Origin: Acetobacter sp.
GTDB lineage: Bacteria; Pseudomonadota; Alphaproteobacteria; Acetobacterales; Acetobacteraceae
Direction: 5' to 3'
Assembly (NCBI RefSeq): GCF_022483985.1
Contig: NZ_JAKVME010000001.1
Location: 2,418,001 to 2,482,000 of the forward strand
Length of the DNA stretch: 64,000 nucleotides
Shown: piece by piece, positions 53,966 through 61,795 of the stretch
How the letters are laid out: every line of letters starts with the position of its first letter
Numbering within the stretch: the stretch's first letter is position 1
Notes under the pieces: model-generated
What the model was told of the DNA's origin: nothing
Seen by the model: the letters and a program-made list of their open reading frames with translations, nothing else
The model's database searches: none
Position numbers and translations under genes: made by a program

Positions 53966-54868
53966 TTATGCTCCCTTGCGGCCGAAGCCGACACGGACAA
54001 GAATATTGATGATCAGGACGCCCATCGTGACCAGCAGGGCGCCGGTCCATGCGAGTTGAACCCAGTCGTCAAACGCTGAGCCCGCATACTGGTAGATGGT
54101 GACCGGAAGACTGGCCATCGGGCGGGTCAGGCTGACGGACCAGTCCAGATTCCCCAGAGACGTGAACAGCAGCGGCGCGGTTTCACCCGCCACACGGGCC
54201 ACGGCCAGCAGCACGCCAGTCAGCACGCCCGTCCGCGCCGCACGCAAACAGATGAAGAGAATGACACGCCACTTGGAAGCGCCCAGCCCGATACCGGCCT
54301 CGCGCAGGGACACAGGCACCAGACGCAGCATATCTTCCGTCGTGCGGACCACGATGGGGAGCGCCAGAATGGCCAATGCCAGAGAGCCCGCAAGTCCCGA
54401 GAACTGTCCTGTCGGCACGACGACCAGCTCGTAGATGAACAGACCGATCAGAATGGACGGCGCGGACAGCAGCATGTCCGAGACGAAGCGCGTGGTGCTG
54501 GCCATCCAGCCGCGACCGTAATCGGCCAGATAGATACCGCACATCATGCCGATCGGCGCGCCGATGAGAATCGACACGGCCGTCTGGATCAGACTCCCGA
54601 TGATGGCGTTCGCCAGACCGCCATTCAGTCCGGGCGATGCAGTTGAATGGGTGAATGTGATGAGCGACAGCCCACCCGCGCCGCGCACGACAAGAGTGAA
54701 CAGGATCGAGCCCAGCGCGATCAGCGCCACCGCCGTCGCAAGGATGCTGAGCACGGTCGCCATCCGGTCCATAAAATGACGGCGCATCGCGAGAGAGCCG
54801 TCAACCTTCCAGCCATCACTCACGGCTGGAAGGGACTCTTGCCGGGACACTTGTTTGAGCTGCGCCAT
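53966..54868 (-). CDS. pstA: Phosphate ABC transporter permease PstA
   Basis: A 300-residue inner-membrane subunit with six helices after a 45-residue cytoplasmic leader. The EAA-like loop is [22 protein letters not shown], and the family segments [21 protein letters not shown] and [15 protein letters not shown] are present. The start at 54868 overlaps the pstC stop region (54870) almost directly. Confidence 0.95.
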   Translation of the reverse strand: MAQLKQVSRQESLPAVSDGWKVDGSLAMRRHFMDRMATVLSILATAVALIALGSILFTLVVRGAGGLSLITFTHSTASPGLNGGLANAIIGSLIQTAVSILIGAPIGMMCGIYLADYGRGWMASTTRFVSDMLLSAPSILIGLFIYELVVVPTGQFSGLAGSLALAILALPIVVRTTEDMLRLVPVSLREAGIGLGASKWRVILFICLRAARTGVLTGVLLAVARVAGETAPLLFTSLGNLDWSVSLTRPMASLPVTIYQYAGSAFDDWVQLAWTGALLVTMGVLIINILVRVGFGRKGA

Positions 54869-54869
54869 G

Positions 54870-55883
54870 TCAGCGCCCTTCCTTCTTGCCGGAAACACCC
54901 AGCAGAACACGGGAAATTGCCAGCGCGATGAACGACAGGCCCATCAGGATGGCGCCCAGCGCCATCAGCGCCGAGAGCTTGACGCTGCCTGCCGGACTTT
55001 CGGGAAACTCCAGCGCGATCAGGGAGGCAATGGTGTTACCCGGCGCGAACAGGGACCAGCCGATCCTGTTCGCATTGCCGATTACGAAAGTGACCGCCAT
55101 CGTCTCACCCATCGCACGGCCCATGCCCAGCACGACACTGCCAACGACCGCGCTCCTGGACCAGGGCAGAATGACGCTGCGCATGACTTCCCAGCGCGTG
55201 GCTCCAAGACCGAAGCCGCTTTCCTTCAGCACTGCCGGGATGGAGGTGAACACGTCGCACATGACCGCCGTGACAAACGGCATGATCATGACGGCGAGGA
55301 TCAGGCCACCCGTCATCAGTCCGGTGCCGAACGGCGCTCCCGCCACGAGCGCTTCGACAAGCGGGACATGACCGAACCAGTGATGCAGCGTGGGCTGCAC
55401 ATAACGGGCGATCAGAGGCACGATGACGAAGAAGCCCCACATGCCGAAGATGATCGACGGGACAGCGGCGAGGAGCTGCACGGCCATGCCGACAGCAAAG
55501 GAGACCCGGGCAGGCGCCATCTGGGTCAGCCAGAAAGCCGCACCGAAAGCCAGCGGAACCGCGACGACAAGTCCGATCAGACTTGTGACGATTGTGCCGA
55601 AGACAGGCGCGAGCGCGCCGAAATGCTGTGTGACCGGATTCCAGATGGAGGTCGTGAAGAACGACGCTCCAAAAATCTGGAACGCCTTCATCCCGCCACC
55701 TAGCATGACAAGAATGATCCCGCCGAGAAGGAGCAGGACTCCGATGCCCGCCCCTGTCACCAGCCCGCGGAAAATGGAATCACCGTCCATGCGGGACCGG
55801 GCTTCGAGCGCGTTATCCGGCTTTTGCATGCTTTCTGGTGATATCCCTGAAACCGTTCCGTCCGTCTGCACTATACCATTCAT
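54870..55883 (-). CDS. pstC: Phosphate ABC transporter permease PstC
   Basis: A 337-residue permease with six to seven helices. Diagnostic parts are the FFTTSIWNPVTQHFGALAPVFGTIVTSLIG segment, AVPSIIFGMWGFFVIVP and the EAA loop KESGFGLGATRWEVMRSVILPWSRS. It is the first gene of the leftward operon pstC-pstA-pstB-phoU-phoB-phoR-pstS. A GGAG lies 10 bases before the ATG. Confidence 0.95.
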   Translation of the reverse strand: MNGIVQTDGTVSGISPESMQKPDNALEARSRMDGDSIFRGLVTGAGIGVLLLLGGIILVMLGGGMKAFQIFGASFFTTSIWNPVTQHFGALAPVFGTIVTSLIGLVVAVPLAFGAAFWLTQMAPARVSFAVGMAVQLLAAVPSIIFGMWGFFVIVPLIARYVQPTLHHWFGHVPLVEALVAGAPFGTGLMTGGLILAVMIMPFVTAVMCDVFTSIPAVLKESGFGLGATRWEVMRSVILPWSRSAVVGSVVLGMGRAMGETMAVTFVIGNANRIGWSLFAPGNTIASLIALEFPESPAGSVKLSALMALGAILMGLSFIALAISRVLLGVSGKKEGR

Positions 55884-55956
55884 GAATCAGACGCTCCGCT
55901 TTCTGACACGGGCGACCATTACTGAACGGTCATCAACCGGGCAACCTTGGAATGCC

Positions 55957-55973
55957 GTAACAGTACATGACAT
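55957..55973 (-). promoter_or_regulatory. Possible degenerate Pho box upstream of pstC
   Basis: Read leftward, ATGTCAT-GTA-CTGTTAC resembles two Pho half-sites, each 6 of 7, but with a 3-base instead of a 4-base spacer. It lies about 75 bases before the pstC start. Confidence 0.3.
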
Positions 55974-56159
55974 TTTTATTGCGCGGCGCTGACGAGACCC
56001 GACCGGCTGCCTTTCCCATCTCCGCCCTGTCTCGATAAGGCGCGTTTTCCGCCATGGACACGGCGCTGCGGAAACAAGCAGGCTGGACGTGATTGTCCGC
56101 TGGTTCATTCGGATCATATGATGGCTGATCAAGCGGAAGGCCACAGGAAAGGACAGACG

Positions 56160-56441
56160 GTGACATATCGCAAAATCATGATGGTGGGCGCCTCGGCCCT
56201 GCTGGTCGGCGCAGTGTCCGCCTGTGCTGCGGACTCAGATGGGCAGACTGGCGGACCACCGAAGATCGGCATGGCCAATCCCGCTTCGGTCTATTGCCAG
56301 AAAATAGGCGGGCGCCTGGAATTCAGGCGTGACGCGGAGGGTGTACACGGCATCTGTCACCTGCCGGACGGCACCTCCATGGAGGAATGGGCGCTTTTCC
56401 GACGGGATCATCCCAGAGCTGAAGGAGGGAAAGCCCAATGA
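56160..56441 (+). CDS. DUF333-domain lipoprotein
   Basis: A 93-residue protein. The N-terminus is a lipoprotein signal with lipobox VSAC (MVGASALLVGAVSAC). The rest is a DUF333 domain: NPASVYCQKIGGRLEFRRD, GICHLPDGTSMEEWALFRRD. DUF333 domains usually have a second and third Cys near the EEW motif; here one of them (before EEW) is replaced by Met. The GTG at 56160 is preferred because AAAGGA lies 6 bases upstream. It overlaps the nitroreductase gene by 4 bases. Function unknown. Confidence 0.8.
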   Translation: MTYRKIMMVGASALLVGAVSACAADSDGQTGGPPKIGMANPASVYCQKIGGRLEFRRDAEGVHGICHLPDGTSMEEWALFRRDHPRAEGGKAQ

Positions 56442-57259
56442 GCGATCATTTCAAAGCGCTGTGGGAAGAACGCTATGGAACGGATGTCCCTGCGCCGTCC
56501 GTGACGCCGGATACCGTCACGGAGAGCCTGCTGGCCCACCGTACCGTGCGCGCCTATCTGAATACGCCCCTGCCCGATGGTGCGCTGGAAGCCGCCATTG
56601 CTGCCGCACAGTCAGCCTCCACGTCCTCCAACATGCAGATATGGAGCGTGGTGGCGATCGAGGATCAGGCCCGCAGGGACAGACTGGCCGCGCTTGCAGG
56701 GAATCAGGCCCACATTCGGGAAGCGCCGCTGCTTCTGGTCTGGCTGATCGATTGCGGACGACTGAAACGGATCGGCGAGGCTGAGGGGCGTCCGACGGAC
56801 AACCTTGATTATCTCGACACGTTCATGGTTGGAGCCGTGGATGCGGGCATCGCCGCGCAGAACGCCGTCGCCTCCTTCGAAGCCGTCGGCCTCGGCATCG
56901 TCTATCTCGGCGGGATGCGTAACCATAGCGAGGAAGTGGCGAGGGAACTGAATCTGCCGCCCCTGACAGCCGTGGCATTCGGTCTGAGTGTCGGTTTTCC
57001 GGACCCGGACAGACCGGCTCATATCAAGCCGCGCCTTGCACAGTCCGTCGTGTTGCATCGTGAACAGTATGATGCGAGCGGCGAGCAGGAAGCGATTACC
57101 CGCTATAACGAGGTCTATGCCGCCTTCCAGAAAACGGAAGGGCTTCCTGAGAAACGCTGGGTAGACGCAATACTGCCACGTCTCGCCTCACCAAAAGGAT
57201 TGCATGGCCGGGAGCGGTTGCGTGAGGTTCTGGCGAAGCAGGGGTTTGGCCTGCGATAG
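56438..57259 (+). CDS. NfsA-like NADPH nitroreductase/flavin reductase
   Basis: A 273-residue FMN enzyme of the nitroreductase family. Characteristic segments are the N-terminal HRTVRAYLNTPLPDGALEAAIAAAQSASTSSNMQIW, with the Arg and Ser FMN contacts, DAGIAAQNAVASFEAVGLGIVYLGGMRN, and FGLSVGFPDPDRPAHIKPRL. It reduces nitro-aromatics, quinones or flavins with NADPH; the natural substrate is unknown. It is translationally coupled to the DUF333 lipoprotein gene (ATGA). Confidence 0.9.
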   Translation: MSDHFKALWEERYGTDVPAPSVTPDTVTESLLAHRTVRAYLNTPLPDGALEAAIAAAQSASTSSNMQIWSVVAIEDQARRDRLAALAGNQAHIREAPLLLVWLIDCGRLKRIGEAEGRPTDNLDYLDTFMVGAVDAGIAAQNAVASFEAVGLGIVYLGGMRNHSEEVARELNLPPLTAVAFGLSVGFPDPDRPAHIKPRLAQSVVLHREQYDASGEQEAITRYNEVYAAFQKTEGLPEKRWVDAILPRLASPKGLHGRERLREVLAKQGFGLR

Positions 57260-57309
57260 GGCGCAGTGTCCATCGCTTTTTGCGTAAGGTTTGATACAGG
57301 CACAGTGAA

Positions 57310-57348
57310 CAGACTGACAGCGAGCGGACTGCGCTGGCTGTCAGTCTG
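57310..57348. terminator. Perfect 12-bp hairpin after nitroreductase
   Basis: CAGACTGACAGC (57310-57321) and GCTGTCAGTCTG (57337-57348) pair perfectly around a 15-base loop. It lies between the nitroreductase gene and the convergent Rhs fragment, a suitable place for a bidirectional terminator, though the T-runs are short. Confidence 0.6.
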
Positions 57349-57377
57349 GTTGATTTGCGACCTCTGTTCGCGAAGAA

Positions 57378-57764
57378 CTACAGCCATGCCCCTGAATGAA
57401 TGACTGATACCGTGAACACTTTCTCCGTCCGTCGCCCCAGCGCGTCATACGCAAACCGCGTCATGTTCACGCCAAGACGGCTGCGCTCCTCCACCGAGGC
57501 AAGCTGGTTATCCGCACGGTAATGATAGAGGGTCTCGACACGACCGCTTGCGCCGCGCATTTCCCGCACACAGTTGCCGCAGCGGTCATACGAGAATTTC
57601 CGGTCACCGGAGAGCAGCAGACGATCGCCCGTGGCCTGTACGGATCCGCCGTTCTCACCGAGTATGTTGCCCGCAGGGTCAAAGGTAAAATATTCAGAGC
57701 CTGCGTCGCCCGACGCGCTCAGAAGACGCCCGGCGGCGTCATAGCCGTAGCGGGTCAGGCCCCC
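57378..57764 (-). pseudogene. Orphan Rhs core fragment
   Basis: A 355-bp stretch (57410-57764) repeats the core of the main Rhs gene (59031-59126 plus 60418-60680) with few differences. Read leftward it encodes GGLTRYGYDAAGRLLSASGD, then FDPAGNILGENGG, GDRKFSYDRCGN, LYHYRADNQLASVEERSR and YDALGRRTEKVFT, all YD-repeat-type sequence. It then diverges to VSVIHSGAWL and stops. Unlike the main copy it is not interrupted by the insertion sequence and so preserves the original target (CAAGCTGGTTATCC at 57500). Such orphan cores are typical leftovers of Rhs tip exchange. Confidence 0.85.
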
Positions 57765-58179
57765 AGACGATTTGCAGATGTTCTAAATCATTTGAGAGGA
57801 GTTGTTTCGTATTTCCATTTCCATCAAAAACAATATAAATTTTTAACTTCTTAGGTGGAGAAAATATCTCTTCTGATAAATCATTCAATATATTTAATGA
57901 AACAATAAAGTCATATTTTTTTAAATAAAAAAAGTCAATAAGATTTTCAAAAATTATTAATATTTTTTTTTCTTCCAAATTATTTATAGATTCGTAAAAA
58001 GAATCTGATAAAGCATCCCAATTTAAACTATTAATAGGCGGATCTAATAAAAAATTCTCCTTTATAGCCAGAAAAAAATCACTTTTATTCTTAATATTAT
58101 TAGAGATAACAATCTTAAAAACAGATCTAAAATCTTCTTCATTATAACTTTTGAAATTGTTTTTTATCATATATATCAT
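57739..58179 (-). CDS. Barstar-like immunity protein
   Basis: A 146-residue, very AT-rich gene that starts 3 bases after the Rhs toxin stop codon with an AGGTGA site. The central part, LLDPPINSLNWDALSDSFYESINNL, resembles the barstar motif in which a helix with N-x-D-A-L-x-D contacts the ribonuclease active site, and is followed by ILIIFENL. Barstar inhibits barnase-type RNases, which fits the toxin just upstream. The last residues (VWGPDPLRL) are read from the orphan Rhs core, so the 3' end has been created or cut by recombination; activity may be altered. The assignment rests on motif plus context. Confidence 0.7.
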   Translation of the reverse strand: MIYMIKNNFKSYNEEDFRSVFKIVISNNIKNKSDFFLAIKENFLLDPPINSLNWDALSDSFYESINNLEEKKILIIFENLIDFFYLKKYDFIVSLNILNDLSEEIFSPPKKLKIYIVFDGNGNTKQLLSNDLEHLQIVWGPDPLRL

Positions 58180-58182
58180 AAA

Positions 58183-59126
58183 TCACCTAATCTGAACGAA
58201 AGAAGGATCACCTGCGTCACCATAGTGCGTCCAAGTATAATAAAACTCGTTAGTCTGTGTATTCACAACCACTCGCCTTGGCCCAGCTCCATTTGTACTG
58301 GGATCAGGCAACACCCTGTATTCTTGATATGGAGATTGATCTCCTTGCCCACCCGGCAATTCTCCTTGATAATTCTTAAATTTAGTTCCCCATTTTACCT
58401 TTGTCGGATCATTCGGAACAGTTCCGTTATCAATATGATTTAATGTTTTTTGAACAGATTGTTCCTCTTCTGCTGGTAACGAACCAGGTGTAATCCGTGA
58501 AATATTTGGCTTTTTGCTTCCTCCCCCACAACTCCCTGCCAGTCCAAACGGATCAACCCATGTCGTCGGCGCCGCCACATACGCTGAAACATTGACGCCG
58601 CCCGCAAGACCGATCGGGTCCTGCTGGAGATACCGACCCTCGTCAGGCGCGTAATACCGGAACCGGTTGTAATAAAGGCCCGTCTCAGCATCCGCATACT
58701 GGCCCTGAAAACGGATCGGCTGTGACACCCCATCGCACGTAACACGCGCCGTCCCGCCCCACGCCTTTAGGCGCGCCTGCCAGACAATCCGGCCGTCATC
58801 GTTCGTCACCTCACGTGGTGTGCCAAGATGGTCCAGATGGTAGTGACACACCGCCCCAGCGCGGATCAGCGCCAGAGGACGGAACGTGCCCGGTTCGTGC
58901 AGATACACCGTCGCAAGAGGCTGATCGTCCAGACCCTCCGCCAGCAGCACGTTGCCAGACCACAGAAAACGGGTATGCACCATCTGCACCGGAGCAGAAA
59001 CAGCATCGTTCGCCGCAACAGGCCCGTGCGCCGTGAACACTTTCTCCGTCCGCCGCCCCAGCGCGTCATACGCAAACCGCGTCATCTTCACGCCAAGACG
59101 GCTGCGCTCCTCCACCGAAGCAAGCT
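58183..59126 (-). pseudogene. Rhs protein 3' part with barnase/RNase N1-like toxin tip
   Basis: The downstream part of a broken Rhs gene. The core end contains TRFAYDALGRRTEKVF, VCHYHLDHLGTPREVTNDDG, the RFQGQYADAETGLYYNRFRYY hallmark and DEGRYLQQDPIGLAGG, ending in the WVDPFGLAG boundary. After it the base composition becomes AT-rich and a new C-terminal domain of about 110 residues begins. Its end, FKNYQGELP, SPYQEYRV, GPRRVVV, YYTWTHYG and FVQIR, matches microbial RNases: Glu in YQEY, Arg in RRV and His in THY correspond to barnase Glu73, Arg87 and His102. The frame now starts in the insertion sequence (ATG at 59175); whether any product is made is unknown. Confidence 0.85.
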
Positions 59127-60417
59127 GGAGGGTTCTAAAAACCTCTTGGTATTGAGGCCTACGCTGTGATTCCATTTTTCTGGTTCTGGTTGGAGGAATG
59201 GCGCTATGAAACAGGCGGGATTTTTTGACGTTGAAGAGCGGCTTGCTCGGTTAAGCGGTCTTGGCGACCAGCTTGAAGCGTTTTCCCGGACTGTGGATTT
59301 TGAGGTGTTCCGCCCGGAACTGGACAAGGCACTGGCCTATTCAGACGGGAGCAAAGGCGGGCGTCCACCGTTTGATCCGGTGCTGATGTTCAAGATCCTG
59401 GTGATCCAGACACTCAACAATCTGTCCGATGAACGGACGGAATACCTGATCAACGACCGTCTCTCCTTCATGCGCTTTTTAGGTCTGGGGCTGTCGGACC
59501 GTGTACCTGATGCCAGAACGGTATGGCTGTTTCGAGAGCGTCTGACCCAGGCTGGTGCGATTGGTGGTCTGTTCAATCGCTTTGACGCAACCCTGCGTAA
59601 CGCTGGTTATCTGCCGATGTCAGGCCAGATCCTGGATGCCACGCTGGTAGCGGCTCCGAAGCAGCGCAATACCAATGCGGAGAAGGCGGATCTGCGTGAA
59701 GGACGGATCCCTCAGGACTGGCAGGACAAGCCGTCAAAGCTGTCCCACAAGGACAGGCATGCGCGCTGGACCCTGAAGTTCACGAAAGCGAAGCGACAGG
59801 AGGACGGGAGTATCCCTGCAACAGATCTGGCCATCCCGTTCTTTGGCTATAAATCGCACATCTCCATCGACCGGAAATTTCGGCTGATCCGCAAATGGAA
59901 GACGACAGATGCCGCCGCCAGTGATGGCGCGCGATTGAGGGAGGGCCTGCTTGATAAAAGCAATACAGCTTCAACGGTCTGGGCAGACACAGCCTACCGC
60001 TCAAAAGCCAATGAGGACTTCATGGAAAAGCAGGGCTTTGTCTCGAAGGTTCACAGGAAAAAGCCGCATCTCAAGCCTATGCCACGCCATATCCAGAGAT
60101 CCAACGCAGGAAAGTCCGTTATCCGGTCGCGTGTCGAGCATGTCTTTGCCGATCAGAAATCACAGACGGGGCTGTTCGTCCGAACCGTAGGCATAACGCG
60201 GGCCACCATGAGGGTCGGGCTGGCCAATATCGTCTATAATATGCGCCGCTTTCTCCTCTTGGAGCGGATTAACGCCGCCGCGTAGCAATCCAGAGCAGGA
60301 AACCATCGCTCTGCTCAAAACCCAGAGTAAAAGTTAGACCAGGGAAGCAGCAGTCAACACGCTAAAAACCTGAAATCAGGCACAAGAGAAGTCAATCAAA
60401 GGTTTTTCGAACCCTCC
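59127..60417 (+). mobile_element. IS5-family-like insertion sequence in rhs
   Basis: A complete 1291-bp element. The terminal inverted repeats are GGAGGGTTCTAAAAACC (left) and GGAGGGTTCGAAAAACC (right, complement), one mismatch in 17. Flanking direct repeats are AGCT (59123-59126 and 60418-60421). The empty site is preserved in the orphan Rhs copy at about 57502-57505, which confirms insertion without deletion. One transposase gene fills the element. Confidence 0.92.
59206..60285 (+). CDS. IS5-family transposase (DDE)
   Basis: A 359-residue intact transposase. The N-terminal DUF772-like domain is GGRPPFDPVLMFKILVIQTLNNLSDERTEYLINDRLSFMRFLGLGL. The DDE residues are likely Asp in QILDATLVAAPKQ, Asp in VWADTAYRSK and Glu in VIRSRVEHVFADQ, the R-x3-E type typical of IS5 relatives. 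It lies opposite to the interrupted rhs gene. No frameshift is seen, so the element may be active. Confidence 0.93.
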   Translation: MKQAGFFDVEERLARLSGLGDQLEAFSRTVDFEVFRPELDKALAYSDGSKGGRPPFDPVLMFKILVIQTLNNLSDERTEYLINDRLSFMRFLGLGLSDRVPDARTVWLFRERLTQAGAIGGLFNRFDATLRNAGYLPMSGQILDATLVAAPKQRNTNAEKADLREGRIPQDWQDKPSKLSHKDRHARWTLKFTKAKRQEDGSIPATDLAIPFFGYKSHISIDRKFRLIRKWKTTDAAASDGARLREGLLDKSNTASTVWADTAYRSKANEDFMEKQGFVSKVHRKKPHLKPMPRHIQRSNAGKSVIRSRVEHVFADQKSQTGLFVRTVGITRATMRVGLANIVYNMRRFLLLERINAAA

Positions 60418-60968
60418 AGCTGGTTATCCGCACGGTAATGATAGAGGGTCTCAACACGACCGCCTGCGCCGCGCACTTCCCGCACACGGTTGCCGCAGCG
60501 GTCATACGAGAATTTCCGATCGCCGGAGAACAGCAGGCGGTCACCCGTGGCCTGTCCGGACCCACCGTTCTCGCCGAGTATGTTGCCCGCAGGGTCAAAG
60601 GCAAAATATTCCAAGCCCGCGTCGCCCGACGCGCTCAGAAGACGCCCGGCGGCGTCATAGCCGTAGCGGGTCAGGCCCCCGAGATGGTCGGAAAGGCCGT
60701 CAGTTGATCCGCGGCATCCTATTCGTAGCCGCGTTCCGTGATGAAGTCGCCGTTCCAGCTGCTTCCTGACTGGCGCAGAAGACGACCCTGAGGGGCGTAA
60801 TCCGAACAGGTGGTGACAGCGCCTGCCGTCTGGCTGATCTCGCGACCCAGAACGTCCCCACTGAAGGAAGCGACTGTCTGCCCATCAAAGGTAACGCCGG
60901 ACAGGGTGTCGCGTTCGTCCTATACGGTCTCGGTCCGACGAGACCATCCGGGAGAATCATCGCCACAG
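60418..60968 (-). pseudogene. Rhs core 5' remnant, degenerate
   Basis: The upstream remnant of the interrupted Rhs gene, read leftward: ERDTLSGVTFDGQTV, FSGDVLGREISQTAG, YAPQGRLLRQSGSSW, FITERGYE, DAADQLTAF, DHLGGLTRYGYDAAGR, YFAFDPAGNILGENGG and YHYRADNQL, where the insertion sequence begins. Two in-frame TAG codons interrupt it (60920-60922 and 60719-60721), and a one-base shift near 60690 separates QLTAF from DHLGG. Homology fades beyond about 60968, so the first and larger part of the gene is missing. The locus therefore cannot make a full-length Rhs protein. Confidence 0.85.
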
Positions 60969-61795
60969 ACCGGCAGAGAGATCGAGAATATCTTGGAAGG
61001 TGTTCAGGGATTGCTTCACGATTTTCGTCTATCACGGCAATACAGCGAAGTTAACCGACAAAACACATAACAGTTCAGCCTTTTCCGTTTTTCAGTCTGG
61101 CGGAATAGCTGTGTCCGAAATGAATATTTATTCTTTCGATCAGAAATCTAATCTGAACATTTTGAAAACTCGCCCCAGAAAATGAAACGACAAAAAAATC
61201 CCGAAGCATTCATACAGATAAGACAGAAGAGAAAAAATATCTTCAATTTCTTCAAAAATAAAAATGCAAATATATTTAAACTATATATAATCTATACGAA
61301 AATAAAATCATCAACCTGATCCTGAGTGAGACACGATAACTTCGTTTTCACCTAACACCATCATGAGCGTAAGACTGGCGCTTCGGCAATACAGAAAAAC
61401 TGAAAACAAAATCCTCTGGAAGACGTCAGCATAGTTCAGAGAGTCTATTTAAATGACGTCCATCCTTATCTGTAATTTCCAGATGCAGGAAAAACCAACA
61501 CCTTTACTGCATTCGCAGAAGATAAGACACCAGTCGAAATCTTCTTCAATAGCCTGAAGCAATCGCAAATCGCGTCTGGAAATCTGAATCCACGCGATAC
61601 GCAGGCAATGGCGACAGACTGAAGAGTGATAAATCCAGCAGCGAACGCGCGTCTGCGAAGACGTTTTCCCTGCCGGATCACATTACGCTTTTGCAGATTT
61701 ATCATAAAACAGAGAGGAAAGCACAGACGCGGGGTAAAAGGCGTGATCCTGTTACGCTACGCGGCAGCGATTTTCCTCTCTGAATATGATCTCAA
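60969..61795. other. AT-rich region between rhs remnant and Hint gene, no gene assigned
   Basis: About 830 bp with low GC, as at boundaries of acquired DNA. Short frames (61000-61185, 61466-61705, 61626-61835) were read and show no family resemblance. It may contain fragments of decayed mobile DNA. Confidence 0.4.

Noticed and set aside
58183-59175. The 330-codon frame starting inside the insertion sequence as an intact Rhs gene
   Set aside because: The first residues come from the insertion sequence; the true Rhs reading continues beyond it at 60418 and is broken there.
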